From Halarcobacter anaerophilus (GTDB lineage: Bacteria > Campylobacterota > Campylobacteria > Campylobacterales > Arcobacteraceae), in contig NZ_CP041070.1 in assembly GCF_006459125.1 (NCBI RefSeq), forward strand, positions 992,001 to 1,056,000: a stretch of DNA of 64,000 nucleotides, given 5' to 3'. How positions within the stretch are numbered: position 1 is the first letter of the stretch; each line of letters opens with the position of its first letter. The translations under genes and the position numbers were made by a program. A model generated the notes under the pieces. The model was given only the letters and a program-made list of their open reading frames with translations, made no database searches and was not told the origin of the DNA. This document shows, piece after piece, positions 45,313 through 53,167 of the stretch.

Positions 45313-45961
45313 ACATATCATTCTTATTTATCATACATTTTCTAGTTCCACTATCATTTTGAAGTATAAAAATAAATCTATCTTGGTATAGTTTTCCTTT
45401 TATCTCAACTGTATAGGGTATTTTGTATATCTTTGTATAATTATCATCTTCACAACTGTAGATTGTATCCTTTTTAATAATGGGTTTCATCTCTTCAAAA
45501 GTTTCATCTTTTTCTTTTAGTGGCTCTTGCTCAAATGTTACGGCATTTTCTTGAATATTTTCATCTTTGGGTAAATTTTCTATTTTATCTTCCTCTTGTT
45601 CTATTTGGATATCTTCTTGAATTTCACTTTTTTGTAACAGCCCTTGGCTATTTTGAACTTGTACATGATCTTGAACTATATTCTCTTTTTGTGTTTCATT
45701 TTTTGAAAACACTCCAAATAGTATAAAAATAGTCAAAAGTAAATTTACTCCAATTGCAGCTATTAATATGTATAAAAGTTTGTATAAATCTAGATTTTTA
45801 AATTTTTCTTTACCTTGTTTATTTGTTTCAATTAATTGAGTAAGGTATTCTATTTTAGAACTTATTTCTTCATTTCTTTCATTTTCATTTAAAAGATTTT
45901 GTCTATTTAGTTCATGCATTTGTGCTAAGATATTTTGATATTTATCTTGTTCTGAGATCAT
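45311..45961 (-). CDS. Single-pass membrane protein with acidic linker, function unknown
   Basis: A 216-residue protein: an N-terminal charged, probably coiled-coil part (1-55), one transmembrane segment (about 58-84, YILIAAIGVNLLLTIFILFG), a Glu/Gln-rich linker (about 90-160) and a small C-terminal domain with two Cys (IYSCEDDNY ... GTRKCMINKN) that may form a disulphide. Its layout matches that of the protein at 47208. GGAAA precedes the ATG at a normal distance. It is the last gene of a four-gene minus-strand group with an M23 peptidase and a lipoprotein. No family was recognised. Confidence 0.7.
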   Translation of the reverse strand: MISEQDKYQNILAQMHELNRQNLLNENERNEEISSKIEYLTQLIETNKQGKEKFKNLDLYKLLYILIAAIGVNLLLTIFILFGVFSKNETQKENIVQDHVQVQNSQGLLQKSEIQEDIQIEQEEDKIENLPKDENIQENAVTFEQEPLKEKDETFEEMKPIIKKDTIYSCEDDNYTKIYKIPYTVEIKGKLYQDRFIFILQNDSGTRKCMINKNDM

Positions 45962-45970
45962 AAAATTTCC

Positions 45971-46756
45971 TTATTTTATATCATTTTTCATTAGGAAAAT
46001 CAGATCTTTCCAATGAATTGTTTCTTGATTTTTTGAAAAAATCGTATCAAAAGTTTTTCTATTCCAATACAAGAAATCAGTAGGATTCAAGTATTTTTTT
46101 ATATATTTTACTTCATAGTGCAAGTGAGGACCATTGCTTCTTCCCGTATTTCCTGTAAGTCCTATTAATGTTCCTTTTTTTATTATATCCCCTGGGTTTA
46201 CATAGATATCATCTAAATGGGCATATAAGGTCTCAAATCCGTGGTTATGTATTATTCTTACCATTTTCCCATATCCACCGTTATCAATATTTCTTGCCTC
46301 TAATATCACGCCGTTTGCAGTAGAATAAACTTCCGTACCTATTTTAGCTCTTAAATCTACTCCGGTATGTAGTTTTTCTTTTCTAAATATAGGATGAAGT
46401 CTGAATCCAAATTCAGAGGTAATAAAAACTTTTCTTAATGGAGGAGCACTTGGTATTGAGTTTAAAATAAACTTTTTGTCTTCTTCATTGATTCTAGTAT
46501 TTAAATATATATTATTTTTATTTGATAAATCTAAACCTATATTCAACAATTGGTGTAGATCAGTTAATTGTGAGTTTAACTGATCTATCTCATTAATTCT
46601 ATTATTTATTTGGATTTTGTAAAGGTTGTCTTTACTCTTTATATTATTGTTTAGTTCAATAATATTTAGATTTAAATAAATAATATATGTAAAGGATACT
46701 AATAACAGTATCAAAAATATAAAAATATTTTTTTTCTCTAATATTCTTTCAATCAC
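45971..46756 (-). CDS. Membrane-anchored M23 peptidoglycan endopeptidase
   Basis: A 261-residue LytM/M23 protein with an N-terminal transmembrane anchor (about 11-30), a coiled-coil segment (about 32-75) and a C-terminal metallopeptidase domain. All zinc ligands are present: HTGVD (HxxxD), YAHL, and HLHYEV (HxH), with FGFRLHP upstream. It should cut cross-link peptides in the periplasm. The start is GTG with no strong ribosome binding site. Its placement next to a T6SS locus that lacks another obvious wall-opening enzyme suggests a role in inserting the membrane complex through the wall, as proposed for TagX in Acinetobacter; this is inference. Confidence 0.85.
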   Translation of the reverse strand: MIERILEKKNIFIFLILLLVSFTYIIYLNLNIIELNNNIKSKDNLYKIQINNRINEIDQLNSQLTDLHQLLNIGLDLSNKNNIYLNTRINEEDKKFILNSIPSAPPLRKVFITSEFGFRLHPIFRKEKLHTGVDLRAKIGTEVYSTANGVILEARNIDNGGYGKMVRIIHNHGFETLYAHLDDIYVNPGDIIKKGTLIGLTGNTGRSNGPHLHYEVKYIKKYLNPTDFLYWNRKTFDTIFSKNQETIHWKDLIFLMKNDIK

Positions 46757-46785
46757 TGTAACTATTGGATAATAAAAAAGTCAAA

Positions 46786-47193
46786 TTAATAAGCTTTTCT
46801 ATTACTCTCTGCTAAATCATCCATTGATACAAGTAAATTTTTACCGGCAATTTTTCCATACTTATCACCTATTTCAGAAGTATAAATTCTTTCAATTCTT
46901 ATAAAATTTCCTTTTACATAAAAAGAGTTATTTAATCTTTTATCGTTGATTACCGTATTTCTATTTAACTTATTATAAGGAAACACTTCAATTTGGCTTG
47001 GAACTATTTCATAAAATTTAAATGAAATTTTTTTAGCAGGTTTTGCAATTTCTTTTTGCTTGGTATCAGTTACTTTTTCTTCTTTTACTACTGGTTCTTG
47101 TTCAGCTGCTTTATTATCTTTTTCAGGTTGATTGTTTATTGTACAACCTGCAAAAATTAAAGCTGTAATTCCATATATGAATATCTTTTTCAT
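46786..47193 (-). CDS. Small lipoprotein of unknown function
   Basis: A 135-residue protein with signal peptide and lipobox (IFAGC, Cys16). A charged Lys/Glu spacer (about 22-55) precedes a C-terminal domain (ISFKFYEIVPSQIEVFPYNK ... GKNLLVSMDDLAES). It lies 14 bases downstream of the acidic-linker protein gene at 47208 and probably belongs to the same operon. It may be the outer-membrane partner of the two single-pass proteins. No family was recognised. Confidence 0.75.
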   Translation of the reverse strand: MKKIFIYGITALIFAGCTINNQPEKDNKAAEQEPVVKEEKVTDTKQKEIAKPAKKISFKFYEIVPSQIEVFPYNKLNRNTVINDKRLNNSFYVKGNFIRIERIYTSEIGDKYGKIAGKNLLVSMDDLAESNRKAY

Positions 47194-47207
47194 ATCTAAT
47201 CCTTTTT

Positions 47208-48278
47208 TTATTGTTTTAATAAGATTCTTTTTCTTATATGTCTCTTCTCATCTTCAAATTTAACATAAAGAGGAGTTAATTTATAGATTTTAAAACCAAA
47301 TAATATATCGTTTTCTTTATACAACTTATTATTAAAAACTAAGTTTCCATCTTGATATTTAAGTTGCGTTTGGTATTTTTGGATATCATCAACAGATTGA
47401 AGAACAATAGAAGTATCATTATTTTCAATACCCTTCTTAGATTCAGAATTTTGATTTGCAAGGTTCTCTTCTTCTTTAATTTCTGTTTCTTTCTTTTCTA
47501 AATCAGGAGTTGTTATTTCATAAGTTACAACTTTATTTAATTTTTCATCTACTTCTACTTCTTCTTCTGGTTCATTGAAGACATTTGCTTCTTCATTAAT
47601 TTCTTCTTTTTTTAAGTTTTGATCTTCTTCTAAAGGACTTGAATCGACATCATCTACTTTTACTTTTTGATCTGCACTTTCTAACTCTTCTTTTTTGATC
47701 TCTTCTATTTGAATTTCTTTATTTTCAGTAGTTTTAGTATCCTCTTTTAACTCTGTTTTTAATCCTACCTTTTCATTTTTTATCTCTTTTTCCGTTGTTT
47801 CTTTGCCTAAACTTATATATAAAAAAATTATTAATAATATTAATAATGATACTATTATAATTATATATTTTATATTTAAAGTTGTGATTTTATTATTTGA
47901 AAATATTTTAGGTTTTTTATCTTCTCTTTTTTCAACCTTCTCTTCTTCTTTTTTTTGGGTTTGTTCTTCTTTGATTTGAGATTCAATCTCTTCTTCTAAT
48001 TCGTCTTCTAGAAGATTTTCTGAAATAACCTTATCTTTTATATCAATGATTTCATTTATATCTAAGAGGTTTTCATCTTCGTCAAGCTCTTCTAAAAGCT
48101 TGTTTATTGTAGTGTTATCACTACTTATATATTCATTTTTTTTAATTTGATTTAAAATATTTATAAGTTCTTCGTCATGCTTTATTTCATATTTATTTAG
48201 AAGATAATTTGCAGATAATTCATTTTTATCGTCATCTAAAATTTCTTGATATATTTTATTGTAATTTTCAAAATTCAC
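47208..48278 (-). CDS. Single-pass membrane protein with long acidic linkers, GspC/GspB-like C-terminus
   Basis: A 356-residue protein starting with GTG (AGGA nine bases upstream). The cytoplasmic part is Glu-rich (1-130), with one transmembrane segment (about 136-157, IIIIVSLLILLIIFLYISL) and a long Glu/Lys periplasmic spacer (about 160-295). A small C-terminal domain of about 50 residues contains GNLVFNNKLYKENDILFGFK and ILLKQ at the end; this spacing resembles the beta domains of GspC/PilP/GspB-type proteins, but only weakly. It is first in the minus-strand group. Low complexity makes homology searches unreliable outside the C-terminal domain. Confidence 0.68.
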   Translation of the reverse strand: MNFENYNKIYQEILDDDKNELSANYLLNKYEIKHDEELINILNQIKKNEYISSDNTTINKLLEELDEDENLLDINEIIDIKDKVISENLLEDELEEEIESQIKEEQTQKKEEEKVEKREDKKPKIFSNNKITTLNIKYIIIIVSLLILLIIFLYISLGKETTEKEIKNEKVGLKTELKEDTKTTENKEIQIEEIKKEELESADQKVKVDDVDSSPLEEDQNLKKEEINEEANVFNEPEEEVEVDEKLNKVVTYEITTPDLEKKETEIKEEENLANQNSESKKGIENNDTSIVLQSVDDIQKYQTQLKYQDGNLVFNNKLYKENDILFGFKIYKLTPLYVKFEDEKRHIRKRILLKQ

Positions 48279-48408
48279 TTTTAATTTTCCTATTTTCTTA
48301 ATAATGGTATGGATTATTACTAAATAATATTTAAAGTTAGTTTAAAATGATTTTATGTATAATAGTTTTGATTATAATATGGAGAATTTAACTCACTTTA
48401 GGAAATAA
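48279..48408. promoter_or_regulatory. Divergent promoter region
   Basis: This 130-base gap separates the minus-strand group from the ParA-like gene. TATAAT at 48373-48378 fits a -10 box for the plus-strand gene, and TAGGAAA just before the ATG is its ribosome binding site. AGGA for the minus-strand GTG start lies at 48288-48291. Confidence 0.5.
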
Positions 48409-49092
48409 ATGAATTTTTTTAATTTAAATAACAGGTTATTAAGTGCATTGAATGATAAATTTATTATCTTTGCTGCAGGTTATAAAGGTGGAATAGGAAA
48501 ATCTGTAATTGCGTTAGGTTTAGCAAAAGAGTTTAATGTCCCATATATAACAAATGATCAAGGATCTGCAATTTCGGGAAATGCAAAATTTTATGAACAT
48601 ACTTATTTAACATATGATTTTAGTATAACAAACAAAATAAGAGAATCAAAAGTCGTAATAGTAGACTTAGCCGGTTGTTTTCTTTTAGATAAAACAATAT
48701 TAAAATTGATAAAAAAATCAAATCTTATAATCCTCCCTACAGGAGAAAATCCATATTTAGACCATACCGGATGCTTAATTTCGGCAAATAATATATATGA
48801 ATTGAATTCAAATTTACTTTTTATTACAACAGGTGTTGAGGCAGATGAAATAAAAAACACTGTTTTTAATTTTTCAAAGACAAAAAGTAAATATCCTCAT
48901 TTTGAAAAGTTAAAAGTATTTGGCTTGTCTAAATGTAATAAAATAATATATGACTCAATGGCAAAAAAAAGAAGCTATATCAGAACATACTTGTCTTATG
49001 CTGAAAATGAAAAAGAGGATTATAAGCCCTTTATGAAAGAGTGGTCAAAAATTATAAAAGAGATTAAAAATAAAATTAAAATTTATCAATAG
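48409..49092 (+). CDS. ParA/MinD-like ATPase
   Basis: A 227-residue P-loop protein with the deviant Walker A KGGIGKS at 26-32 (signature Lys26) and a VVIVDLAGCF Walker B-like strand. ILPTGENPYLD and LLFITTGVE fit the following ParA strands. It has no DNA-binding N-terminus and no ParB partner nearby, so chromosome or plasmid segregation is unlikely. It lies 29 bases ahead of the KAP-FGE gene and may position or regulate it, or an envelope complex. Confidence 0.8.
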   Translation: MNFFNLNNRLLSALNDKFIIFAAGYKGGIGKSVIALGLAKEFNVPYITNDQGSAISGNAKFYEHTYLTYDFSITNKIRESKVVIVDLAGCFLLDKTILKLIKKSNLIILPTGENPYLDHTGCLISANNIYELNSNLLFITTGVEADEIKNTVFNFSKTKSKYPHFEKLKVFGLSKCNKIIYDSMAKKRSYIRTYLSYAENEKEDYKPFMKEWSKIIKEIKNKIKIYQ

Positions 49093-49121
49093 ATTTTAAC
49101 AAATTAAAAAAAGGGAAAATA

Positions 49122-51146
49122 TTGACAAATATAATTGATGATAAGGCAATTGATAAAATAAAATATGATGCTTTAGATTTTGACAGTTATGTTCATGTAT
49201 TAGCAGAAAGTATATTAGAAGAATCTTCTCCTCCAAATATTGCAATATATGGTAAATACGGTTCTGGAAAAACTTCTTTGGTTAAACTTCTGATTAATAA
49301 AATACATTTGGCACCTAAACAGAAAAATATTATAAATATTTTTTACGATGCTTGGAAATTTGAACATAATAACACAGATTCTTTAATCAATCTGCTAAGT
49401 ACGCTTGAAAAATCTATACAATTAAATAAAATCAATTTTAAAGAAGATGTAATTCTTAACATTTTTGATTATGTAAAATATATCAAAATTGCCATTTCAA
49501 AGATTGATAATCAAAAAAATGAAGAAAAAAATAGTGATAATACTTCTCTTTTGGAAATATATGAGTTATTAAAAAAACTTGAAGACTTATTAGTAGAAGA
49601 GAATTTTTTATTGATTTTTTATATAGATAACTTGGATAAATGCAATTCTGCAAATTGTATGAAAATATTAGAAAGTATGAACCTGATATTTGATTTAAAA
49701 GGTTTCTCTTTTGTAATCACATCAGATAAAAAACTTTTAAAGGATAAGCTTATAAATTCTTCTATTAAAGATTTTGAAGGCTATTTAGATAAAACAATAC
49801 AGTTACCTTTTTATATTCCCTCTTTTAGTGGTAAAATGAATGATTTATTACAGAATATCTATTTAAGAACAAATTCAAATACGGAGTTAGAAAAAGAGAT
49901 AAAAGATGTACTTTTTTCTATCTCTTCTTTTAATAAATTAACACCAAGATTGATTATAAAATTGATAAATAGAATAAAAGTTTGTTCAAAAATATATATT
50001 AAATTAAATCCAAATACTCAACTCTCTTATGAAAATATACTCTCTTTATTTGCAATATCATGTACATTAGAAGAGTTGTTTAACGGATTTCACAATGTTC
50101 TAATTCAAAGTGATACAATCGCAAAATATATCATAAAAATAATGCAAACGGAACTTTTTTATAAAGATGAATTTATTACAAATATAAATATTCTAAATGA
50201 TAATAAAAAGTTATTGATTGATTTGTTAGAGAATAATTTCCATATTTTAAAAATGATTTTCAGCACAGAAGCGGGAAAATATTGGTTAGAAAATAAAGCT
50301 TACAGAATAAGTACTTATGAATTTTTGAAATCAAATAATGATATTATGGAAGATATGCAGATCAACTCTTTACCGGTATATAAAACAGATTTTATGGAGA
50401 ATATTATCCCTGTAAAAGAAAAAGAAATAGATCCTAAAAAATTTATATCTATACCTAATAGTGAATATGAAATCAGTAAATATGTTGTTACTAATAAATG
50501 GTATGAAGAGTTTATTTTATCTGATGGATATAATAATACAAAATATTGGATTGATTTACCTTCTCAAATCTGGTTAATAAATAATAAAATAACTACGCTT
50601 GATGAAAAATATGAAAAGATGATTGAAAAAGAGTCTATTTATTACAGAAAAAAGTTTAATAAAGAATTAAAAAAAGAAGATTTTAATAAAGCCTTACAGC
50701 CTATAGTTTATATTACTTATTATGAAGCTTTGGCCTTTTGTAGATATTTGACTGATATAGATGAAAAATATGAATATATGATTCCTAGTAAAAGACAATG
50801 GGAATACTTTGCAAATAGCGGTGATAAAACAAGAATTTATCCATGGGGTAATAATTGGGATAACAATTATTGCAATAATGCTTCAAATCAATTAAATAAA
50901 ACGACTGAAATAGGTATGTTCCCTCAAGGAGATTCAAAATTTGGGGTAAGCGATATGGTTGGGAATGTTTGGGTATGGACATCAACTTTAGATAATAATG
51001 ATTATAACTACTTAAAAGGCGGCTCTTGGAATTTTAGTGATCCTTCTTATTTTAAAATATCAAATAGCCAAATGAACTTCTACAATAATCCCTCTTATCA
51101 ACATTATGATATAGGTTTTTTATGTATAAGAAAAGAGAAAAAGTAA
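49122..51146 (+). CDS. KAP-family P-loop NTPase fused to an FGE-like domain
   Basis: A 674-residue fusion starting with TTG at 49122 (AAAAAGGG upstream). The N-terminal half is a KAP NTPase: Walker A GKYGSGKT at 44-51, FYDAWKFEHN, and Walker B FYIDNLDKC with Asp169. No transmembrane helices interrupt it, unlike many KAP proteins. From about 440 a formylglycine-generating-enzyme/SUMF-type domain follows (PSKRQWEYFANSG, YPWGNNWD, DMVGNVWVWTS, LKGGSWNF, GFLCIR). The Cys pair of true FGE enzymes is absent after GGSW, so it is probably a binding domain. TagR of the P. aeruginosa T6SS is also FGE-like, which makes a T6SS connection possible but unproven. Confidence 0.85.
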   Translation: MTNIIDDKAIDKIKYDALDFDSYVHVLAESILEESSPPNIAIYGKYGSGKTSLVKLLINKIHLAPKQKNIINIFYDAWKFEHNNTDSLINLLSTLEKSIQLNKINFKEDVILNIFDYVKYIKIAISKIDNQKNEEKNSDNTSLLEIYELLKKLEDLLVEENFLLIFYIDNLDKCNSANCMKILESMNLIFDLKGFSFVITSDKKLLKDKLINSSIKDFEGYLDKTIQLPFYIPSFSGKMNDLLQNIYLRTNSNTELEKEIKDVLFSISSFNKLTPRLIIKLINRIKVCSKIYIKLNPNTQLSYENILSLFAISCTLEELFNGFHNVLIQSDTIAKYIIKIMQTELFYKDEFITNINILNDNKKLLIDLLENNFHILKMIFSTEAGKYWLENKAYRISTYEFLKSNNDIMEDMQINSLPVYKTDFMENIIPVKEKEIDPKKFISIPNSEYEISKYVVTNKWYEEFILSDGYNNTKYWIDLPSQIWLINNKITTLDEKYEKMIEKESIYYRKKFNKELKKEDFNKALQPIVYITYYEALAFCRYLTDIDEKYEYMIPSKRQWEYFANSGDKTRIYPWGNNWDNNYCNNASNQLNKTTEIGMFPQGDSKFGVSDMVGNVWVWTSTLDNNDYNYLKGGSWNFSDPSYFKISNSQMNFYNNPSYQHYDIGFLCIRKEKK

Positions 51147-51160
51147 AAATTCTCTTTTTT
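51131..51160. terminator. Probable terminator between convergent genes
   Basis: AAAAGAGA (51131-51138) pairs with TCTCTTTT (51151-51158) and is followed by Ts. The stem overlaps the end of the KAP-FGE gene and the loop is long, so strength is uncertain. Confidence 0.5.
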
Positions 51161-52094
51161 ATTGATAATTAATATAAAGCGGTTGTCTTAGTATTTGTCT
51201 TCCATTTGCTGATTCCAAACCTAGTATTTGTTTTGGAGTCATAATATATGTATCGGCATGGTAAAAAATTTTAAATCCACTGTCCGCTATTTTGGTTTCA
51301 TCTTCATTATAAAGTGAATTATAGATTTTAATTTTTACAGCCGGATCTCCATGTCCGTCAATATTATAAATTAAATCTACGTTTTCATATTTTTTTACTA
51401 ACTCTTTATTTCTTAACATTCTTTTATGAAACATATGAACTATAAGTTGTTTTTTCTTTAAATGATTTTCAATAATATAATTATTTATAAGTTCTTGTGC
51501 TGCATTTAAATCTTTTGCATAAATATGGCCGATATATTTACCAGGAGGATATTTTTTATGTTTGGGAATTTTAAATTCTGGGTCTAGTGCTAGATGAACA
51601 TAATCATATTTTAGATATTTCAGAACAGGCTTTAAAGCTTCAACCGGAGTATTTGTTCCCATTTGCAAGTCAATAATTACTTCAAAGTTTTCTTCTTTTG
51701 CTCTTTGAATATATGGTATAAGACTTTTTTCCGATAATCTTAGCATATATGTTCCTCTTCTTCCTGCATCGGAAGTAGCAAGCCCATAGATTATATGAAA
51801 TGCCATTTTTATATCAACTTTGTTGCCTAGCTCTTTTTTATAATAAGCCTCTTTTTCTCTCATTTTTTTTACTAATTGATCAATATTGCTTTGTCCTAAA
51901 ATTCCCAAAGATTTTGTGTTTGGTCTTCCGTAATATCCAATAATTAGTTTCTCTTTTTTTACTTCTTTTTCAATTGTCTTTGGAACAATCTCTTGTTTGT
52001 TTATTTCCTTAGAAGTAAGTGTTTGTACATTTGCAAAAATAGCTTGCATTGAAACAAATATCAACAAGAACGTTAATCTGAGTTTTATATTCAC
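51159..52094 (-). CDS. Secreted protein of unknown function, possible TIM-barrel fold
   Basis: A 311-residue protein with signal peptide (MNIKLRLTFLLIFVSMQAIFA) and a GTG start (AGGA seven bases upstream). The mature part opens with LIIGYYGRPNTKSLGILGQS and shows alternating strands and helices with FEVIIDLQMGTN, YDYVHLALDPEF, LIVHMFHKRM and VDLIYNIDGHGDPAVK, like a beta/alpha barrel. The acidic residues at strand ends (LALDPEF, NIDGHGD) are possible active-site residues. The GYYGxPxxxxxGILG opening is one I associate with uncharacterised secreted bacterial proteins; no function can be given. Confidence 0.72.
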   Translation of the reverse strand: MNIKLRLTFLLIFVSMQAIFANVQTLTSKEINKQEIVPKTIEKEVKKEKLIIGYYGRPNTKSLGILGQSNIDQLVKKMREKEAYYKKELGNKVDIKMAFHIIYGLATSDAGRRGTYMLRLSEKSLIPYIQRAKEENFEVIIDLQMGTNTPVEALKPVLKYLKYDYVHLALDPEFKIPKHKKYPPGKYIGHIYAKDLNAAQELINNYIIENHLKKKQLIVHMFHKRMLRNKELVKKYENVDLIYNIDGHGDPAVKIKIYNSLYNEDETKIADSGFKIFYHADTYIMTPKQILGLESANGRQILRQPLYINYQ

Positions 52095-52112
52095 TCCTTT
52101 ATCCTAAAAATT

Positions 52113-52601
52113 TTAATTTCCGTACACTTTTAAAAGCACTTCTTTATAATGATTTAATTGTTGCATCATAGTATCATCTTGATGATTTATATCCGGATGA
52201 TATTTTTTTGCAAGTTCCTTATATCTTTTTTTTATCTCTTCTTTTGTCGGTGTTGATGTAAAACCAAAAAACTCTTTTGCTTTTTCTACTTCTCCAAATT
52301 GAGGTGGAGTATTAAAGTTTCCTCTTCTAAATTGTTCTTCAAATTGTTCAAAGTTAAAATCTTTTGCATTAAATCCTGAGCCTGAACTAAAATCTTTACC
52401 GTTAAAAGTAAATTTAAAGCTTTGATTGCTACTCTCTTTTAGTTTTTTCTTAAACTGATAGAAAAAATAGTATCCAATAGCAACAAAGATAAAAAGTATA
52501 ATTAAAAAAGTACCGAAATTTGTGAATATTAAATATAAAATTCCAAAGAATATTGCCCATTTTATAAGGCTTGAAAAAATATATGTCAACTCTCTACCCA
52601 T
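52113..52601 (-). CDS. Membrane-anchored J-domain protein
   Basis: A 162-residue protein with one or two N-terminal transmembrane segments (about 12-48), a Phe/Gly/Lys-rich spacer and a C-terminal J domain (about 105-160) with the HPD motif at 135-137. It would recruit DnaK to the membrane. DjlA-like proteins share this idea but have a different central domain. It lies 18 bases upstream of the secreted-protein gene at 51159, so the two may be co-transcribed. Confidence 0.85.
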   Translation of the reverse strand: MGRELTYIFSSLIKWAIFFGILYLIFTNFGTFLIILFIFVAIGYYFFYQFKKKLKESSNQSFKFTFNGKDFSSGSGFNAKDFNFEQFEEQFRRGNFNTPPQFGEVEKAKEFFGFTSTPTKEEIKKRYKELAKKYHPDINHQDDTMMQQLNHYKEVLLKVYGN

Positions 52602-52815
52602 ATTATAATAATCCTGTCTATTTTTAAAAGTGATATTATAGTATTTTATACCAAATTATAAGCTTTTAATCAAATCTTGATTTAAAAAGTTAGGAAAGTT
52701 TAATTTAATTATTTAAAGATGTTAATAAATATATTATAAAGTAATTTTATTAAGTATAATTTAAGAAATTATTTCATAAAATTTAAAACTAAAAAAAATA
52801 TTTAAGGATTCTTTT

Positions 52816-53127
52816 ATGAAAAAAGTTTTATTTACTTCAGTTTGTATATCATTATTAACTGTAAATTTACAAGCTAGTTTTTTTGAAAACATGATAGATA
52901 AAGTAAGCGATAAAATCACTCAGAAAACAGAGAATGTATTAACTGAAAAAAGTGATAAAATGATTGATAATGCTGTAAATACGATGAATGAAGAAAATAA
53001 AAGTACTAAAAAAGTAACTAACTTAAATAAAGTTGCAGAATTAAAAGAATTAGTGCAAATGAAAAAAGAGGGATATATAACAGATGCTGAGTTTCGACAA
53101 CAAAAAGCATTGATTTTAAATAAGTAA
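52816..53127 (+). CDS. Small secreted SHOCT-domain protein
   Basis: A 103-residue protein with signal peptide (ending NLQA), an amphipathic Lys/Asp/Thr-rich helix (about 25-60) and a C-terminal SHOCT motif of about 30 residues (LKELVQMKKEGYITDAEFRQ). SHOCT segments mediate oligomerisation in many unrelated proteins. AAGGA stands before the ATG. Flanking genes point away or converge, so it appears to be a single transcription unit. Confidence 0.82.
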   Translation: MKKVLFTSVCISLLTVNLQASFFENMIDKVSDKITQKTENVLTEKSDKMIDNAVNTMNEENKSTKKVTNLNKVAELKELVQMKKEGYITDAEFRQQKALILNK

Positions 53128-53167
53128 TTTTATTTATACTTTGTATATTTTGTAGGAATAGTCTATT

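Noticed and set aside
48409..49092. Plasmid or chromosome partitioning system
   Set aside because: There is no ParB and there are no parS-like repeats, and the surrounding region is chromosomal in character.
49122..51146. The KAP-FGE protein as a formylglycine-generating enzyme or sulfatase activator
   Set aside because: The catalytic cysteines expected after GGSW are absent and no sulfatase gene is near.
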